Shown piece by piece: positions 45,340-57,340 of a DNA stretch of 64,000 bases. How positions within the stretch are numbered: position 1 is the first letter of the stretch; each line of letters opens with the position of its first letter. Position numbers and translations under genes: made by a program. Location of the stretch: contig OY540812.1 in assembly GCA_961205875.1 (NCBI GenBank), positions 3,844,001 through 3,908,000 of the forward strand. The letters run 5' to 3'. Under the pieces are notes generated by a model. That model searched no databases. It was given only the letters and a program-made list of their open reading frames with translations, and was not told the DNA's origin. Source of the stretch: Sialis fuliginosa (lineage: Eukaryota; Arthropoda; Insecta; Megaloptera; Sialidae).

Positions 45340-45520
45340 GAGAATGTTAATAGGGCGCAACGCATGCGCAGTGTGTCGCACCGTATGTCATAAATAAGCG
45401 TGGGTACTTCATAAGCGCGACTTGTTTATGAGCCGCGACGGACGGCGATGGTGCCAACGTCACGACGTCCGACACAGAACTCTCACAGAGTATCTAGACG
45501 TGCACAGAGATATACAACCC
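45340..45520. promoter_or_regulatory. CpG-rich pocket with NRF1-like site
   Basis: Non-repetitive block with many CpG. 'caacgcatgcgcagtg' at 45359-45374 contains the GCATGCGCA core bound by NRF1-class factors in animals. Such blocks often mark promoters, but no coding exon is seen beside it. Tentative. Confidence 0.35.
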
Positions 45521-45574
45521 GGGAAAAAAAATTCGTAAATCCTGACATGTAAATGAAGACCCCTTTTTACTTTC

Positions 45575-46200
45575 TTATACCATGTATATGAAATATACAT
45601 TAGTATAAGTAAGTATAGTGAAGCCGATTTTTTTCGAACTCCGGATTTTGGCGGAATTATCTATTTTGACCTTTCCTGAATCCATTCTGACTATTTTCGC
45701 CATGATGTCTGTGTGTCCGTCTGTCTGTCTGTCTGTCTGTCTGTAAGCGCTGTAACTCAAATACGACAAATCGTAGAAGGGTGATATTTTATATTTAAGA
45801 TTAATTTTTGGCTGGAAGAAAACGTCCTATTTTTGAAAACGATCTTTCAACCGGATACGGATGTTTACCTATGTACGTCGATTTTTTAATTTTTTGAATT
45901 ACTCTGAAACAGTGCGAAATAGAGAAAAATGGTCATGTTAAAAAATGTAGGTAATATCTATATCTATAATTTATGTTCTATTCATTTTTTTGTAAAAACG
46001 AATTTTTGAAAAAAAAAATTTATTATAATTCAAATGGTTCATAACACAGAAAAAATGTATGGGGAATAAATTATAGATAATAACATACTCGACATTTTTT
46101 ATCTAAAACATTTTTTTCTTATTTCAAAAATAATTCAAAAATCCAAAAATTTACAAGAGTAAACATCCGTTTTCAGTTATTACGTTAAAAAGTCACTTGT
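45575..46200. repeat. 'gtatatgaaatatacat' dispersed repeat, best copy
   Basis: 'ccatgtatatgaaatataca', 'agtatagtgaagcc', a TGTC array (45714-45744) and 'ttcaaccggatacggatgtt'. Partial copies: 53625-53890, 60375-60500, 28880-29020, and the hAT-interrupted one at 14350-14580. Similar in style to other non-coding insect repeats containing CTGTCTGTCTG. Confidence 0.75.
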
Positions 46201-46392
46201 TATATAAATATAAAATTATTCATTTTGTTCTTTCTTGTTAGTTTGTTAGAAATGTTTTAATAAACAAAAAATCACGTATACAATTCACTGTTAGTTAGGT
46301 TAGGTATAAGAAAGTCCCGTGGTTCCCAAGGCAGATATTTTATTTTACTTTATCCTTTTTTTTAATTTATTAAAAATTTACTACCCTAATCT

Positions 46393-47006
46393 CAGGGATT
46401 TGAACCAGAATTTATTTATGGTTCGAGTTCAACATGTTGCAAACTATTTGGGTTCAAAAAACCGTTCGGGTTCAAGTTTATAGTTAAAAGAAAATTATTT
46501 TGTTTGAAGAAAAATTATAATTAACAATTTAAATTAAACATTTTCTAAAGAAGAAAAAAACATTAATAGCCATTAAAATATTGCTAGAAAAAAGGGCAAA
46601 AAATAAAATTACATTTTAAAGATTGAAATTTTTATTTTTCAGATTTTTTTTGCTTTAAATGTAATTCAGTTATAGAATTAAAAAAGAAAGTAAAATATAT
46701 GTAAATTTCAGTAGTTGACTTGATAAGTCACATCATACCATAAAATTCAAACAGATTTCCAATATTAATACATTTTATAATCTCTTTTAAAAATTATTGG
46801 AGGAAAATATTAAAATATTAAAAATAATTTATTGAACCTTTTAAAAAATATATGGTTACCGGTTATCCATGAAAAGGTTCGGGTTCAGATTCAGGTTCGT
46901 TGACTTTAAGATATAGCGGTTCGGTTCGGGTTCAGGTTAATGAAAAATACAGGTTTTTTCGGGTTTATGGTTCGGGTTCGGGTTCAGGTTCAGGTTCAAG
47001 TCCCTG
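46393..47006. mobile_element. hAT element with GGTTCGGGTTCA sub-repeats
   Basis: Starts CAGGGATTTGAACC and ends GGTTCAAGTCCCTG. CCTAATCT precedes and CCTACTCT follows: 7/8 target duplication. Sub-terminal regions, especially 46860-47000, are built of repeated GGTTCG/GGTTCA hexamers, likely transposase-binding sub-repeats. The middle is AT-rich without a frame. Confidence 0.88.
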
Positions 47007-47782
47007 CCTACTCTACACTTTTGCTTGGGCGGAATGTTAATTACTCCCCCCTCCTTCATTTTTTTTGAAAAGTCAGAAAAACTAACTAAAATTTTTTAGA
47101 ACAAAAAAAATGCTTAATGAGTTTAAAAAATTCTATTGATCTTTACCCCCTACCCTCCTATCTAATCTAAAGATCACCCCTAATTTTTTTGTCTAAATGT
47201 AAACTGTATACTGAGTATACTATCTACAAATTTGAAGAAAATATTGTTTTATACAATGTCAAAATAATATATTCATAATTTTAATAAAGCTCCTTTCTAC
47301 AACTTCCTACTTCTATGTAACCGTGTTACATCTCAAAACGGCCAACAGAGCGCGCTGACAAAGCCAAGCGGGCGTACCAACATAAAAACGTTGTTATATT
47401 TTGACAGCTTTAAATAAAATGACTATTTGAGTAACACTTTGTTTTTGTTAAACGTATATTAAATTCCTCTTTAAAATATGATTTATTACTGTTTAAAACA
47501 TCATTTATCATTCCAAATTTCATATTCTAATGTTTACACAAGTTTGCCGACTCGAATGTTAAAAGAAATAAATATTTCTTACTGCGATTATTAATTATAT
47601 GTAGTTGTTGACAGCTAAAGTATATTTTTATGTAAAAATATTATTAATTGAACATTTTTTATGTACTTATATAATATATTATGATAATATGCCGTTCAGT
47701 AATTATTTTAATTTGAATTATAAATATATTACACAGGATGGTCCGGTTTGGGATACAGATATTTTATATAGAAGTTGATTAC
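47007..47782. other. No gene seen
   Basis: AT-rich, with one CpG patch ('cagagcgcgctgacaaagcc', 47345). At 47738 'caggatggtccggtttgg' looks like an isolated transposon terminus just outside the following inverted repeat. Confidence 0.4.
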
Positions 47783-47999
47783 AGTTTTTCAATTATAAAT
47801 TTATCTAAATTAATCCCCAAAACATTTTATAATAACGCTTTTAGCACCTGTTGTAGTTTTAAAATTATGTAAACTACCATTCATAATAAAATTATTTAAT
47901 CATAAACAAAAAAAATATATGACTGTTTCATTTAATAGGGTAGGTAGCAAAATAGTCACATTGGGGATTAATTTAGATAAATTTATAATTGGAAAACTA
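47783..47999. mobile_element. MITE-like inverted repeat, 37-bp arms
   Basis: 'agtttttcaattataaattt' and 'atctaaattaatcccca' (47783-47819) are mirrored at 47962-47999. The outer parts diverge, so the true ends may lie further out (about 47738 and 48020). Confidence 0.7.
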
Positions 48000-49556
48000 T
48001 AAGACCTGTATGGTGAATTTGTAGGTAACATTATGACACACCAAACACCAAAATAATGATGATGTAGGTTTTTTTGAAGAAAAATGTTATTTTTATAAAA
48101 ATTTGCAAAAAAATAAATTTATTTTTTGACTTTGATGAGCAATAACTCTGAACTGAAAACACGGCTAGTAATAATACTAATACTGAAAAATATGTTAGTT
48201 AATTACCTATGAAACTAACTCATTGTGGTTGCTTTAGTTACGTTACTTTGGAAGTTATGAGATAATCTTTCTTAAGTACTACTCTGAAAGAAGTTTTTAA
48301 ACAGCCTGTAGCTCAGAGGGTGTTGAAAATAGACCCCCCCCCTCTTTCCGTGCAGTTTTTTACTCACAATAAGCCAAGGAATTAGCTCTTAAAATATCTG
48401 TAAATTTCTTCAAACGAATGTTGTCACGTCATAATTAGAAGAATAAATATTTAAAAAAATATAATACAATAATATAAATATTATGTATTTACTTAACTAT
48501 TTTATCTACCAAATTAATATACCTAAATCACAAAGTTCGTTTTAACTATAAAAATTACTTGCAGGTTTATATAGCAGGTAATTATTGTTGAAACACGAGT
48601 AAGCATGCAAGTGACAGTAGACAGACGGACGGACAAACGCACGCACACAGATGTCAGCGACACTGCGTGCGTTAGTGGAACTTCAGAGAGCTTTACGCTA
48701 CCGTTGGCAAAGGAATACGCCAGAGCGCTTGATTTTTCAATTTGCGATCGTTCACAAGTTAAATCTTCTCAATTTTCAATCATATAATAGGTAGATATAT
48801 GTTTACAGCTGTGTTTTATTGATGTACCTATTGAATTTTACATTTTAGATTTTTTTTAAATAGTATCTATTTATTTTCAATTATAGACCATTTATATCGC
48901 ATCATATTTCAAAATGTACAGTTCTTTTCTCAAAGAAATTTAAAAGTACGTATATTAAATATTATATACATAAATATGTAGTGTATAGTCAGGGCCGTAA
49001 TCAGAGGGAGGGGAAGAGGTTCAAACCTCTTTATTGCGTGAGTAAAATAGTCTAGTAATTAAAAATAGTCCAGGCTAATAAAATAATAATAAAATTTGTT
49101 TTTAGCAACTTTTTTCTGCGTAGCGAATAAACAAATGATTTTTTTTTAACTTTTATTTGTATCAACAATTTTTTATACAATTTTATATATTCAGTTACGG
49201 AGATAAACAAAAAAAAAACTAACTGCACCCTTATTTTCAAAATTACGCCAAAAAGGCATCGTACCCATTCATAAAAACTCAGTGTTAGACTTACGACCGC
49301 TCCCTATGAAACCCCCTTAAAAAATTGCTGCCTACCCAAAATGAACGGTTACCCTATTTTTTACGACGCTTTGACTATACTACTGGATTATATTTGTATT
49401 GATTATATTTACCTCTCTCCCCACCCCCCTGAAAAATATATAAAATATTTTTTAATTATGATTTTTCTGCAACTATAACTATATTATTTTTACAGTGTTC
49501 TAAGTCCACAAATTAAAGTTTCAAGATATTATAGGTTTTTTGTTTCAATATGTATA
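48000..49556. other. No gene seen
   Basis: AT-rich with a CpG-bearing pocket at 48600-48740 (frame 48605-48787, not recognised). A CAGGGCCGTAATCAG hAT-like start stands at 48992 without a convincing partner. Confidence 0.4.
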
Positions 49557-49965
49557 CAGTGTATTCCAAGTTGATTAAACCATAGGAAATTTAACATGGA
49601 GACAATTAGAAGTGTTGTAGTAGCCTTTGATCGAATTTAACGATGTATCATTGGTACATTTTGAAATGCCGCCACAAAATTTAGTAAAAGTGTCATTAGT
49701 ATTTTGTTTTCAATTGTATATCTGCCAAAAAATATTATAATAATTTTATCTAGGATGCTAACTTTAATTTCATTAATGTATTTTAATCTTTATTGAAGTT
49801 GAAAATAAAACACTGTTGATTAATTTAAAAAATTTCAGTTAGTTTCGAGGCGGTATTTCAAAATGCACCAATCACACATCGTTAAATTTGACCAAAGGCT
49901 ACTACAACACTTCTAATTGTCCCCATGTTAAATTTCCTATGGCTTAATCAACTTGGAATACACTG
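49557..49965. mobile_element. Palindromic MITE with TA target (CAGTGTATTCC ends)
   Basis: CAGTGTATTCCAAGTTGATT at the left; the right end mirrors it (AATCAACTTGGAATACACTG). 'aaatttaacatggagacaat' and 'agaagtgttgtagtagcc' are mirrored too, giving arms of about 90 bases. TA flanks both sides, as in Tc1/mariner-like insertions. Confidence 0.9.
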
Positions 49966-50129
49966 TATACTTATTTAACTTTTTAATAGTAAATAACTAC
50001 ATACAATTTAATATTTAGCATTCTAAACACAAAATACAGTTTAAAAACAGTTTGAGAACCACTGCACCAAGACGGGATACATAAAGCCCTTATATTCCAG
50101 TACATAACCCATAACTATATTTCACAATT

Positions 50130-50345
50130 TACCGCTAGAGAGCGGGGCAGAAAGCTGCGTTCGCACGTCTCTCTCACAACCACAATATTCCTTGTATTTC
50201 GGTCTCTCTCGCACCCGCGCAATCGCGTACCGACCAATAGCATCGCTGTTTTATATTAGATCCATAAATTCATCATATCATATACACTGGCCCCGGACTC
50301 GGCCATTGGTCGACTCCGGAAGAACGAATGTACGTCAAACCTTAG
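50130..50345. promoter_or_regulatory. CpG-richer block with CCAAT boxes
   Basis: Unique-looking DNA with 'gaccaatagcatcgctg' (CCAAT 50234-50238) and an inverted CCAAT at 50305-50309, next to 'gttttatatta'. Could be a promoter; no exon follows on either strand. Confidence 0.35.
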
Positions 50346-50393
50346 TATACGGTATAGGTAAAGCACGATGTGTATTTTGTAAGAATGTGGATA

Positions 50394-50427
50394 TGTGTGT
50401 GTGAGTGTGTGTGTGTGTGTGTGTGTG
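50394..50427. repeat. (GT)n microsatellite
   Basis: GT run with one GA interruption. Confidence 0.9.
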
Positions 50428-50699
50428 CCGGATGAGGATGTTTGCTGAAAATGCATTAAAGACGAGAGTTATATGCAGAATGACGTTTTATTATTTTTAA
50501 TTAAATAATAAGATTAAGATAAAATATCGGTATGGTTCTTTCTATCTTTTTAAATAATTTTTAAATATTATTTTTTTTTTATATTTTATTTATATAACCT
50601 ACTATTATGAATATAAATTTCGTAATACATAAAAAAACATATATACTTACGACGGTTACAGCTTTTATTGCCATTTATATATATATAGACTCTCATTTC

Positions 50700-51290
50700 C
50701 TAATGTCCAAAACATAATACACATTCGTAGAACAACTAATTAGACAATCTGAATCACAGATCTGAATTTAGTTGCATTTGTTTCCAAGGCAACATGAATT
50801 AATGACATATTAATTAGTATTTAAAATTCAAATTTTGAGGGTGTTTTTCACCCCTTCAATGGCTGTTTAGGCACGTACAAATAATAAATGTCCCTTAGGT
50901 TCAATTGAACTACAAATGTACCAAGTCTTATCAAAATTAGTGAGATAATACTCGCAATGTTCGCTTTTTAGACGAAAAAAGTTACAAAATTTCAAATATT
51001 TCCAAAACCCCTAATCCGATTAGCACCAAAATCAATAGGTCTGAAGTACTCACTGAGACAAATATTTTCCCCAAAAATATTTCAGATCGATGCATTTTTA
51101 CAGTAGTTTTCGTGAACGAAACAAAATTCTACATCCTGACACACAGACACACGCACAGCCGCCATGCGGAAATTAACTTTTCTTTACGTTTTGAAGCTAG
51201 TACAATCAGAATTTGTCATTTTCTCGGACACGATTTTTCGATGGTATTACAATACTTCCATTTCTTTCAGAACATGGAAGTAATATAATA
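50700..51290 (-). repeat. Dispersed repeat ('GCCGCCATGC' family), longest copy
   Basis: Collinear with the inverse of 2386-2930 and same-sense with 4230-4707: 'aatgtccaaaacataatac', 'taggcacgtacaaataat', 'cagccgccatgcggaaatt' and 'tcagaacatggaagta'. It retains the segment 50960-51130 missing from copy 1, so is the best template for a consensus. Confidence 0.8.
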
Positions 51291-52827
51291 TTATTATGTA
51301 CATACATAATCCTTCATAAATTGATCTATTTCAATGCAATCTGAATTCAATTTTCTAATATACATGCAATGGTAGAATTTGAACTTTAAAAAAGGTTGGC
51401 ATGTTAGTACGGCCCTCTAAAAATTTTATTCTAAAAAAAATATCATTCGACATTTACGTCACGTAAAAAAAAAATATAATCCAGTTTTGTTTTCTATAAT
51501 CCACGCATGTGAAGTACCAACAAATCTTAGTTTCTAAATCCAATACACACTAGTTTATCTTTACACAGTCTTGGTCTTTTGTGTATAAGCCGTGAGTCCA
51601 TCACCAGTTGAGACTGTGTGTGTTTTGTTCACACACACACATAACACACACACACACGTTGACGTGAAGGAGGTTAAGAACACTAGGACGTAGTGAAAAA
51701 TGTACCCCCTCGCCGTGTGTGTCCGAGATGACCCTTAGAAGACTCGATTGTGTTCTTTGAGTCGAATGGAATCTCTTGATGTATTTTCTTAGGACCGCAT
51801 TCAGACATTTTCTAACATAATATTAATGTTTAACTTATATCACCAATACTTATATGTATAAATCTGTAAACTCTGTATGTTATATTATATTGTACAATTT
51901 ACATTGTTTTGGGGGTTATGAATTCATGCGTAATGAAATTTTATCAGATTGTTTGTTTGTTCGAATTTGAGACAAAAACTGCTTAACTGAGTTTGACGGG
52001 ACTTTCACTATTTGAGAGCCCAATACCCTAGAATTAATTTAAATTCATTTATTTAGAAAAATTAAAAATGTGTAAAAAAAATGACAATATATAAAATAAT
52101 AAAATGCTATTGACTTCGTTGGGGTGCCAATCGAAGGGTCTTGACGTAAATCTAATCTGAAGAAAAGGATTTTTCGAAATTGTGGTGTGTAAAAATATTT
52201 TTTGATCGGATTTACTTGAAACTTAGCATGAATAAATATTCTACAATACAAATAATGAAACATGTATTTCAGTATTTTTTTATACGTGCCATAGAAAGAG
52301 TGAAAACCACTCTCAAAATTTGAATTATAAATACGTTTGAAAACAAACGCAATTAAATTCAAATTATCAGATTAGTTATTCAAAAAATGTGTATTATATT
52401 ATTCACATTATAGAAATAATAGAAAACAAATATTCATAACACAAAGGTGAGTTTTATTTCTGACTATATGGAAACAATAAATAATCAGTATTGAAGTAAT
52501 TTGGTATAGTCATACAATGTTGGGAAAGTTGGTTGTGTGGATCTCAAGAGTCGAACCCAGTGCTTTTTTATCAAAGGGCTCAACGTCTCCCACAACCACT
52601 GCATATACTACATATATTTGCACCAGTTATCAGATATTTACCTGATTACACCTCTGTTCGGAAACTGACCAAATGGATCCAGATGTTGATATTACATTTT
52701 CCATTCCCTATAATGCAATGACCAATACTCTCCAGAGACCACGTCTGTATCTAGGTATGCTCTTACATATTTATTATATACATAAATCCTATATACATAC
52801 ACGTAAATGTATATTTATATTAAATTG
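51291..52827. other. No gene; partial repeat copy at 52236
   Basis: Includes CA-rich low complexity (51628-51656) and a fragment at 52236-52470 ('accactctcaaaatttga', 'gcaattaaattcaaatta') of the GCCGCCATGC family. Frames at 52533 and 52673 lack domains. Confidence 0.45.
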
Positions 52828-53175
52828 TCCGCACCAGTCTTGGCATAGACCCCAGTAATGGCAAATTTTTAATTAAATGTACTGATATTTGATTACTACC
52901 ATTTCTGAATATTAATCTATATACATTTAACTGTCTTACAGCGTGATTTGATGACAATCGGCCAATAGGTGTCAAAATGGTGGACATTTAAACTAATTAT
53001 TAGTATAATTTAATTATTAATTATTATATTATCATAGCAACTGTTTTACATTGTTTCAAATTTGACGAGTCTTTCTTTTATATCTTTTGTGTTGTAGTAC
53101 TTATCATTTTGTAATCATTAGCAAGTGTCCATCACTGCGTTGTTCTTATAACGGCCATAACTGGTACCTTTACCT
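52828..53175 (-). mobile_element. AGGTACTGG element, truncated
   Basis: Begins 'gtccgcaccagtcttgg', continues 'gaccccagtaatggc', 'gtcttacagcgtgatttga' and 'caataggtgtcaaaatgg', and breaks off after 'gcaagtgtccatcactgcg'. A short 'aactggtacctttacctt' remains of the far end. Confidence 0.8.
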
Positions 53176-54439
53176 TATGTATCGATATATAGATTAAGAC
53201 ACTAATAAATAATAATTATATCACAAAGTTAATATACTTCTTACCTATAATAAATGGTAAATTACGATTTGAATGTTTTGTTGAAATTGTAATTAGTTAT
53301 AAGTTAGTTTGTTAGAGTTTATACGTTTTGTATTGTTCGCGATGATAATACTCTTCGGGTATGTTGACTTATATGTTTGTAGTAGTGTAGTAGATTTTAA
53401 GCAAATCCACAAATCCCTCTATTTACATACTTCCTTTAAAATACATAGGGATCAACATCCTTTGGGACATCTGTTCTGTTCTCATACTGGCCACTGGACA
53501 ACATCACCTTAGCGCTAAGGCTCTCTCACACACACACACACACACTTCGTTTTGTATTATACTATCCATTTATGTATAATATTTGTTTAACATAAAAAAC
53601 ATATATTAACAATTTTTACTTTCTTATACATGGGTATATGAAATATACATATAGTATTTATAAGTAAGTATATAGTGAAGTCGATTTTGATGGAATTATC
53701 TATTTTGGCCTTCCCTGAATCCATTGTGACTATTTTCACTATGATGTATGTGTGTCTGTCTGTAAACGTTGTAACTCAACGACAATTCGTAAAAGGGTAA
53801 AATAAGATTAATTTTTGTCTGAGAATTGAAAACGATCTTTCAACCGGATACGGATGTTTACTGAATTCGATTTGGCAAGAAAAATTTTTCTCTACAATTT
53901 GTTTTTTTTGTATTGTTTTACGACCATTTTTGACCGAGTTATTTGCGATCAAACCAAGAAATTCTTTCTTAACTCAGAACGCTTATAAATATAGAATAGA
54001 TGTTCGTTAAAATAATCCAAAGGTAGATTTGGGAAGTATTTTCTTCATTACTCGGTCAAAAATGGTCGCACAGTGATATAAAAAAAGCAAATTGAAGTAA
54101 AAAATATGATCTACAAAACGTAATCATAAGATTTAGTAAAAAAAATATAGAAGCTTTCAAAATTAATATACTAAGTATTCTACTTTTTGCTATTTTTATA
54201 TTTTATTGATGAAATAAAAATTTGGAGGGGTCAGCAATATTTTGCGTTTTAAAAACTTGTCGAACAAAGTAAAAATATGATCGAAGAAATAAAAGGTAAA
54301 TATAATACAAAGTATTACAAAGCACAAATCTAATAACCATATGAAACTAATTGCAAGTCGTACTAGAAAAATCATAAAATAGAACAGTTTGAGGATCACT
54401 GAGCTATATATATATACACCACGTACACCACTGGCTCTT
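53176..54439. other. No gene; CA run and dispersed-repeat copy
   Basis: A short CA run lies at 53525-53547. A copy of the gtatatgaaatatacat family lies at 53625-53890. An isolated hAT-like end 'cagtttgaggatcactg' occurs near 54386. No domain-bearing frame. Confidence 0.5.
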
Positions 54440-54715
54440 GCATATCTCCAGCTGATTGCAGGGAAGCGAGATATCTCATTCTACACATTTTATCGATCGA
54501 GTTGTATTCATATACGCGACGTCAAGCGACGCTGGCTGTGGAAGGAGGCGTCTTTTATACGTGCGCTTTCATATTTCTAACCAATAACGGGCGAGTTATT
54601 AATTTCATATACCGTTTATGATTGGCCAGCGATATGAAACGTAGTTACTCAGGTCGGCCAATAAGAAAGCGGTTATGATATGGGCGTCGCGACGCTAGTC
54701 CCCCTCTTACGATAT
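54440..54715. promoter_or_regulatory. Block with three CCAAT boxes
   Basis: CCAAT at 54581-54585, inverted (ATTGG) at 54621-54625, and CCAAT at 54658-54662, spaced 40 and 37 bases. The flanks are richer in CpG than the neighbourhood and contain 'cttttatacg'. Regularly spaced CCAAT boxes suggest NF-Y binding and a promoter or enhancer. The target gene is not in view. Confidence 0.45.
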
Positions 54716-54952
54716 AAACACATGATTTATGGTTGGGGTATTAAAGAAAATTAACTATACTGTCCGTGGAAAGCATTGTATCACTTTTTGTATTAAATGT
54801 TATGTCAGTGAAGATTAATTATTTAAGATGAAAATTGGACGATTCTTTATGTTTGGGTTTGTAACAATATTTTTATATAAACATAACACTATGAGCTATT
54901 TTTAAAATGGACAAAGCTCATTAATATAGTTGAAGTAATTTATTTATTTTAA

Positions 54953-55509
54953 AAAAAACATCTGCCAAGTAAATGCACAGTACTTCCTCGTGCTAAATTC
55001 ACCAAAGGTTGTTAATTGTTGAACAATTTAAGTAAAAACCGATAAATTGTTCAGATAAATTGCCTGACATTGGTAAATCATTTAATTCTTATACAATTTT
55101 ACTAAAAAATATTAGTTCGAAATTTTCTAAAGACGCGCCTGATTATTTTTTTCGTATATTTTTAATTTTTTGACAATTTCAAAGTAAATAGGTTTGTAAG
55201 GGAATATTTTACAACAAATGTTGTAGATCTATATTATCGTTCTTGAGATATCTTGAAAAAATAAATATTTTGAAATGGAGCCGTCCTCACGCCAAACCCA
55301 ACTATCCAACCAAGTTTCTATAATATCGGTTCAGTGGTTCATGAGTTATGCGTGTGACAAAGATTCAGGGGACAGACAGACAGACACGGAACGAAAAGTG
55401 TTTGTTTTGACCTGAAATGGAAAGATCAATTAAAATGTTTTGTCTCATTCTAAAACAATCACAAAGCTTCTCGTATCTTCGATATTGCTTCCTCGCAATA
55501 TCGAAGATA
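54953..55509 (-). mobile_element. CTTCCTCG/CATCTGCC family, near-full copy
   Basis: Starts AACATCTGCCAAGTAAATGC and ends 'cttctcgtatcttcgatatt', then 'gcttcctcgcaatatcgaag'. The last 34 bases form a perfect palindrome around the CTTCCTCG end. Internal blocks match 26602-27261 with one deletion. Confidence 0.78.
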
Positions 55510-56115
55510 TGTATAAAACAAAATTATAAAATATAATATCTAAATAAGAAATGCTAAACCTCCCCCATTATTTAGCAGAACATTTGGACACTGTCATGCA
55601 GTAAAGTTTTTTATATATATAATTCAGATTTTACTGAAAAATGTACCTATCTAATAAAAAGAAATGTAACAAAATCACAAATGTGTTTTTCTTCGAAAAA
55701 ATTAGCTTTGTGTGGGTTGATACATTAGTGCATGACACTGTCCATTTATTGATGAAAAGTAATTTATTTTAAACGAAATGTCCAACCACTATTTCACAAT
55801 AATTCACTTGCAGTAATAATATAAATTTGACACTTATGCAATAAATTATGTCTAACATAAAACCTATTAGAAAATTGCTTGACCATCAGAACTGACCATC
55901 GCAGAGTCGATACATTCAGTCCCTCTGGATTTCCTGTACAGTTCACACATACATACTCACACATTCACGTATGCACATGCATTCTGCATATATATACCAG
56001 TGGTTTTAAAAAGTTCAGTCCAACTTCAAAAACGATTTTTTTCAAGTTTTGTAAAACTGAATAATTTAAGTATTTAATTAATATGAATTTACGTTAAATA
56101 TAAATGTAAATAATA
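55510..56115. other. Nothing recognised
   Basis: AT-rich, no paired termini or supported frames. Confidence 0.4.
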
Positions 56116-56439
56116 TCTATATATATAAAAATGAATGTTCGTTTGTGTGTGACTTATAGACTCCGGAATTACTGAACCGATTTCAATGCGGTTTTGACCA
56201 ATAGTCAGACAATTTTTACGAGCAGTATCGTGGCTAATAATATTTTATGAAAATCTAAGATTTAACATCAAAAGATTAAAAAGAATCTTTTGCACAGTGT
56301 CTTTTTTTTCTGTGATGTCAGAGCATAAAAACACAGTAGCCATGGAATATAAGACGCTGAAAACAATTACTATATGTGAATGATTACTTTATGTTTAATT
56401 AAATTAATATCCCCGGGTAACACCGGGCCAATGCGCTAG
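56116..56439 (+). mobile_element. Non-autonomous Helitron, 324 bp
   Basis: 5' end TCTATATATATAAAAATG after an A; 3' end GCGCTAG followed by T, i.e. insertion between A and T. A hairpin CCCGG-GTAACA-CCGGG ends about 10 bases before CTAG. These are the defining Helitron signals. 'ccgatttcaatgcggttttg' near the 5' end is also common in insect Helitron ends. No Rep/helicase frame. Confidence 0.85.
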
Positions 56440-56539
56440 TTATAAATAAATTTGCAGAAAATGTAAAAAAAAAATATATCTAAATATATTTTGTTTATAG
56501 GTATTTGTACATTTGTAATTAAATTACTATTACCGTAGA

Positions 56540-56850
56540 TTTTTTTTTTAGCAGCACATTTTTAAATAGTTTATTTCTCAGAAGGGCGCTAAAATGTCTT
56601 AAGACGGTCCCACCAAGAAACATACATATGTCGGAGCAAATTTTTAAATAATAAACTTTTTTTAAAATATATAAAACTTTTTATATTTTTCCATTTTGAG
56701 TTCCATGTGGCATATCTCGAAATCCATGGTCAGATTCTAATAAAATTTATATGAGACCTTTTCTGGGGTATACTCTTTCAAAAAAACAAGAAATCATCCA
56801 AATCGGTACATTATTTTATGCCACATCATACATAAAAATATAATTTATTG
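56540..56850 (-). repeat. Dispersed parent of the 162-bp array
   Basis: On the minus strand: 'accgatttggatgatttctt', 'ttgaaagagtatacccc', 'ggtctcatataaattttat' and 'cagaatctgaccatgg' style blocks, then 'tcgagatatgccacatgg'. These match the units and right flank of 645-1390. Confidence 0.7.
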
Positions 56851-57340
56851 TTGAATTGAATTTTTATAAACAAAAAAATATTCAACCATCATCAAATTTA
56901 TGAAAACCTTTGAAGGAACCCCGGTTGAAACACACACACACGCACATATACACATACACAATAACATCGACGCGTCCGCTTCCCTCTGTTCAGATGATTC
57001 GCTCGCCTTTGTCCAACGGACGTGCTTCACGTTTATTGGATTTATGTCAATTAATGTTACCACTTGAAATATTGCAAATTTCACATGATACAAATGCAGT
57101 AACCACTACGTTGTACACTGTACATATCTTGCTAATTCTTACAGTGGCGAAGCGTCCATGGAAGCAGAGGAAGCAGTGCTTCCCTTACTTTATGGCTAAA
57201 TTAATACAAATCTGTGTTTTCAGTTAATAAATAATTTAAAAATATTATTAGAATATTCGTCTTTATGCGCAAATCAAACATTTTAATCAAAAATAGCATT
57301 TAATATTAATTTACACGCTCAGTTATAATACTATAATACC
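56851..57340. other. No gene; isolated hAT-like end
   Basis: A short CA-rich stretch lies at 56931-56960. CAGTGGCGAAGCGTCCATGG at 57143 is a typical hAT terminus without a visible partner. The opposed frames here are low-complexity. Confidence 0.45.

Noticed and set aside
48992-49310. hAT element from CAGGGCCGTAATCAG to 'cttacgaccgctcccta'
   Set aside because: The right end lacks CTG and there is no target duplication.
52045-52362. 105-residue minus-strand frame
   Set aside because: Rich in Phe/Tyr/Lys as expected for AT-rich chance frames, and partly covers a dispersed repeat.
56910-57227. 105-residue plus-strand frame
   Set aside because: Begins in a CA-rich low-complexity stretch, is opposed by another frame, and runs into a hAT-like terminus.
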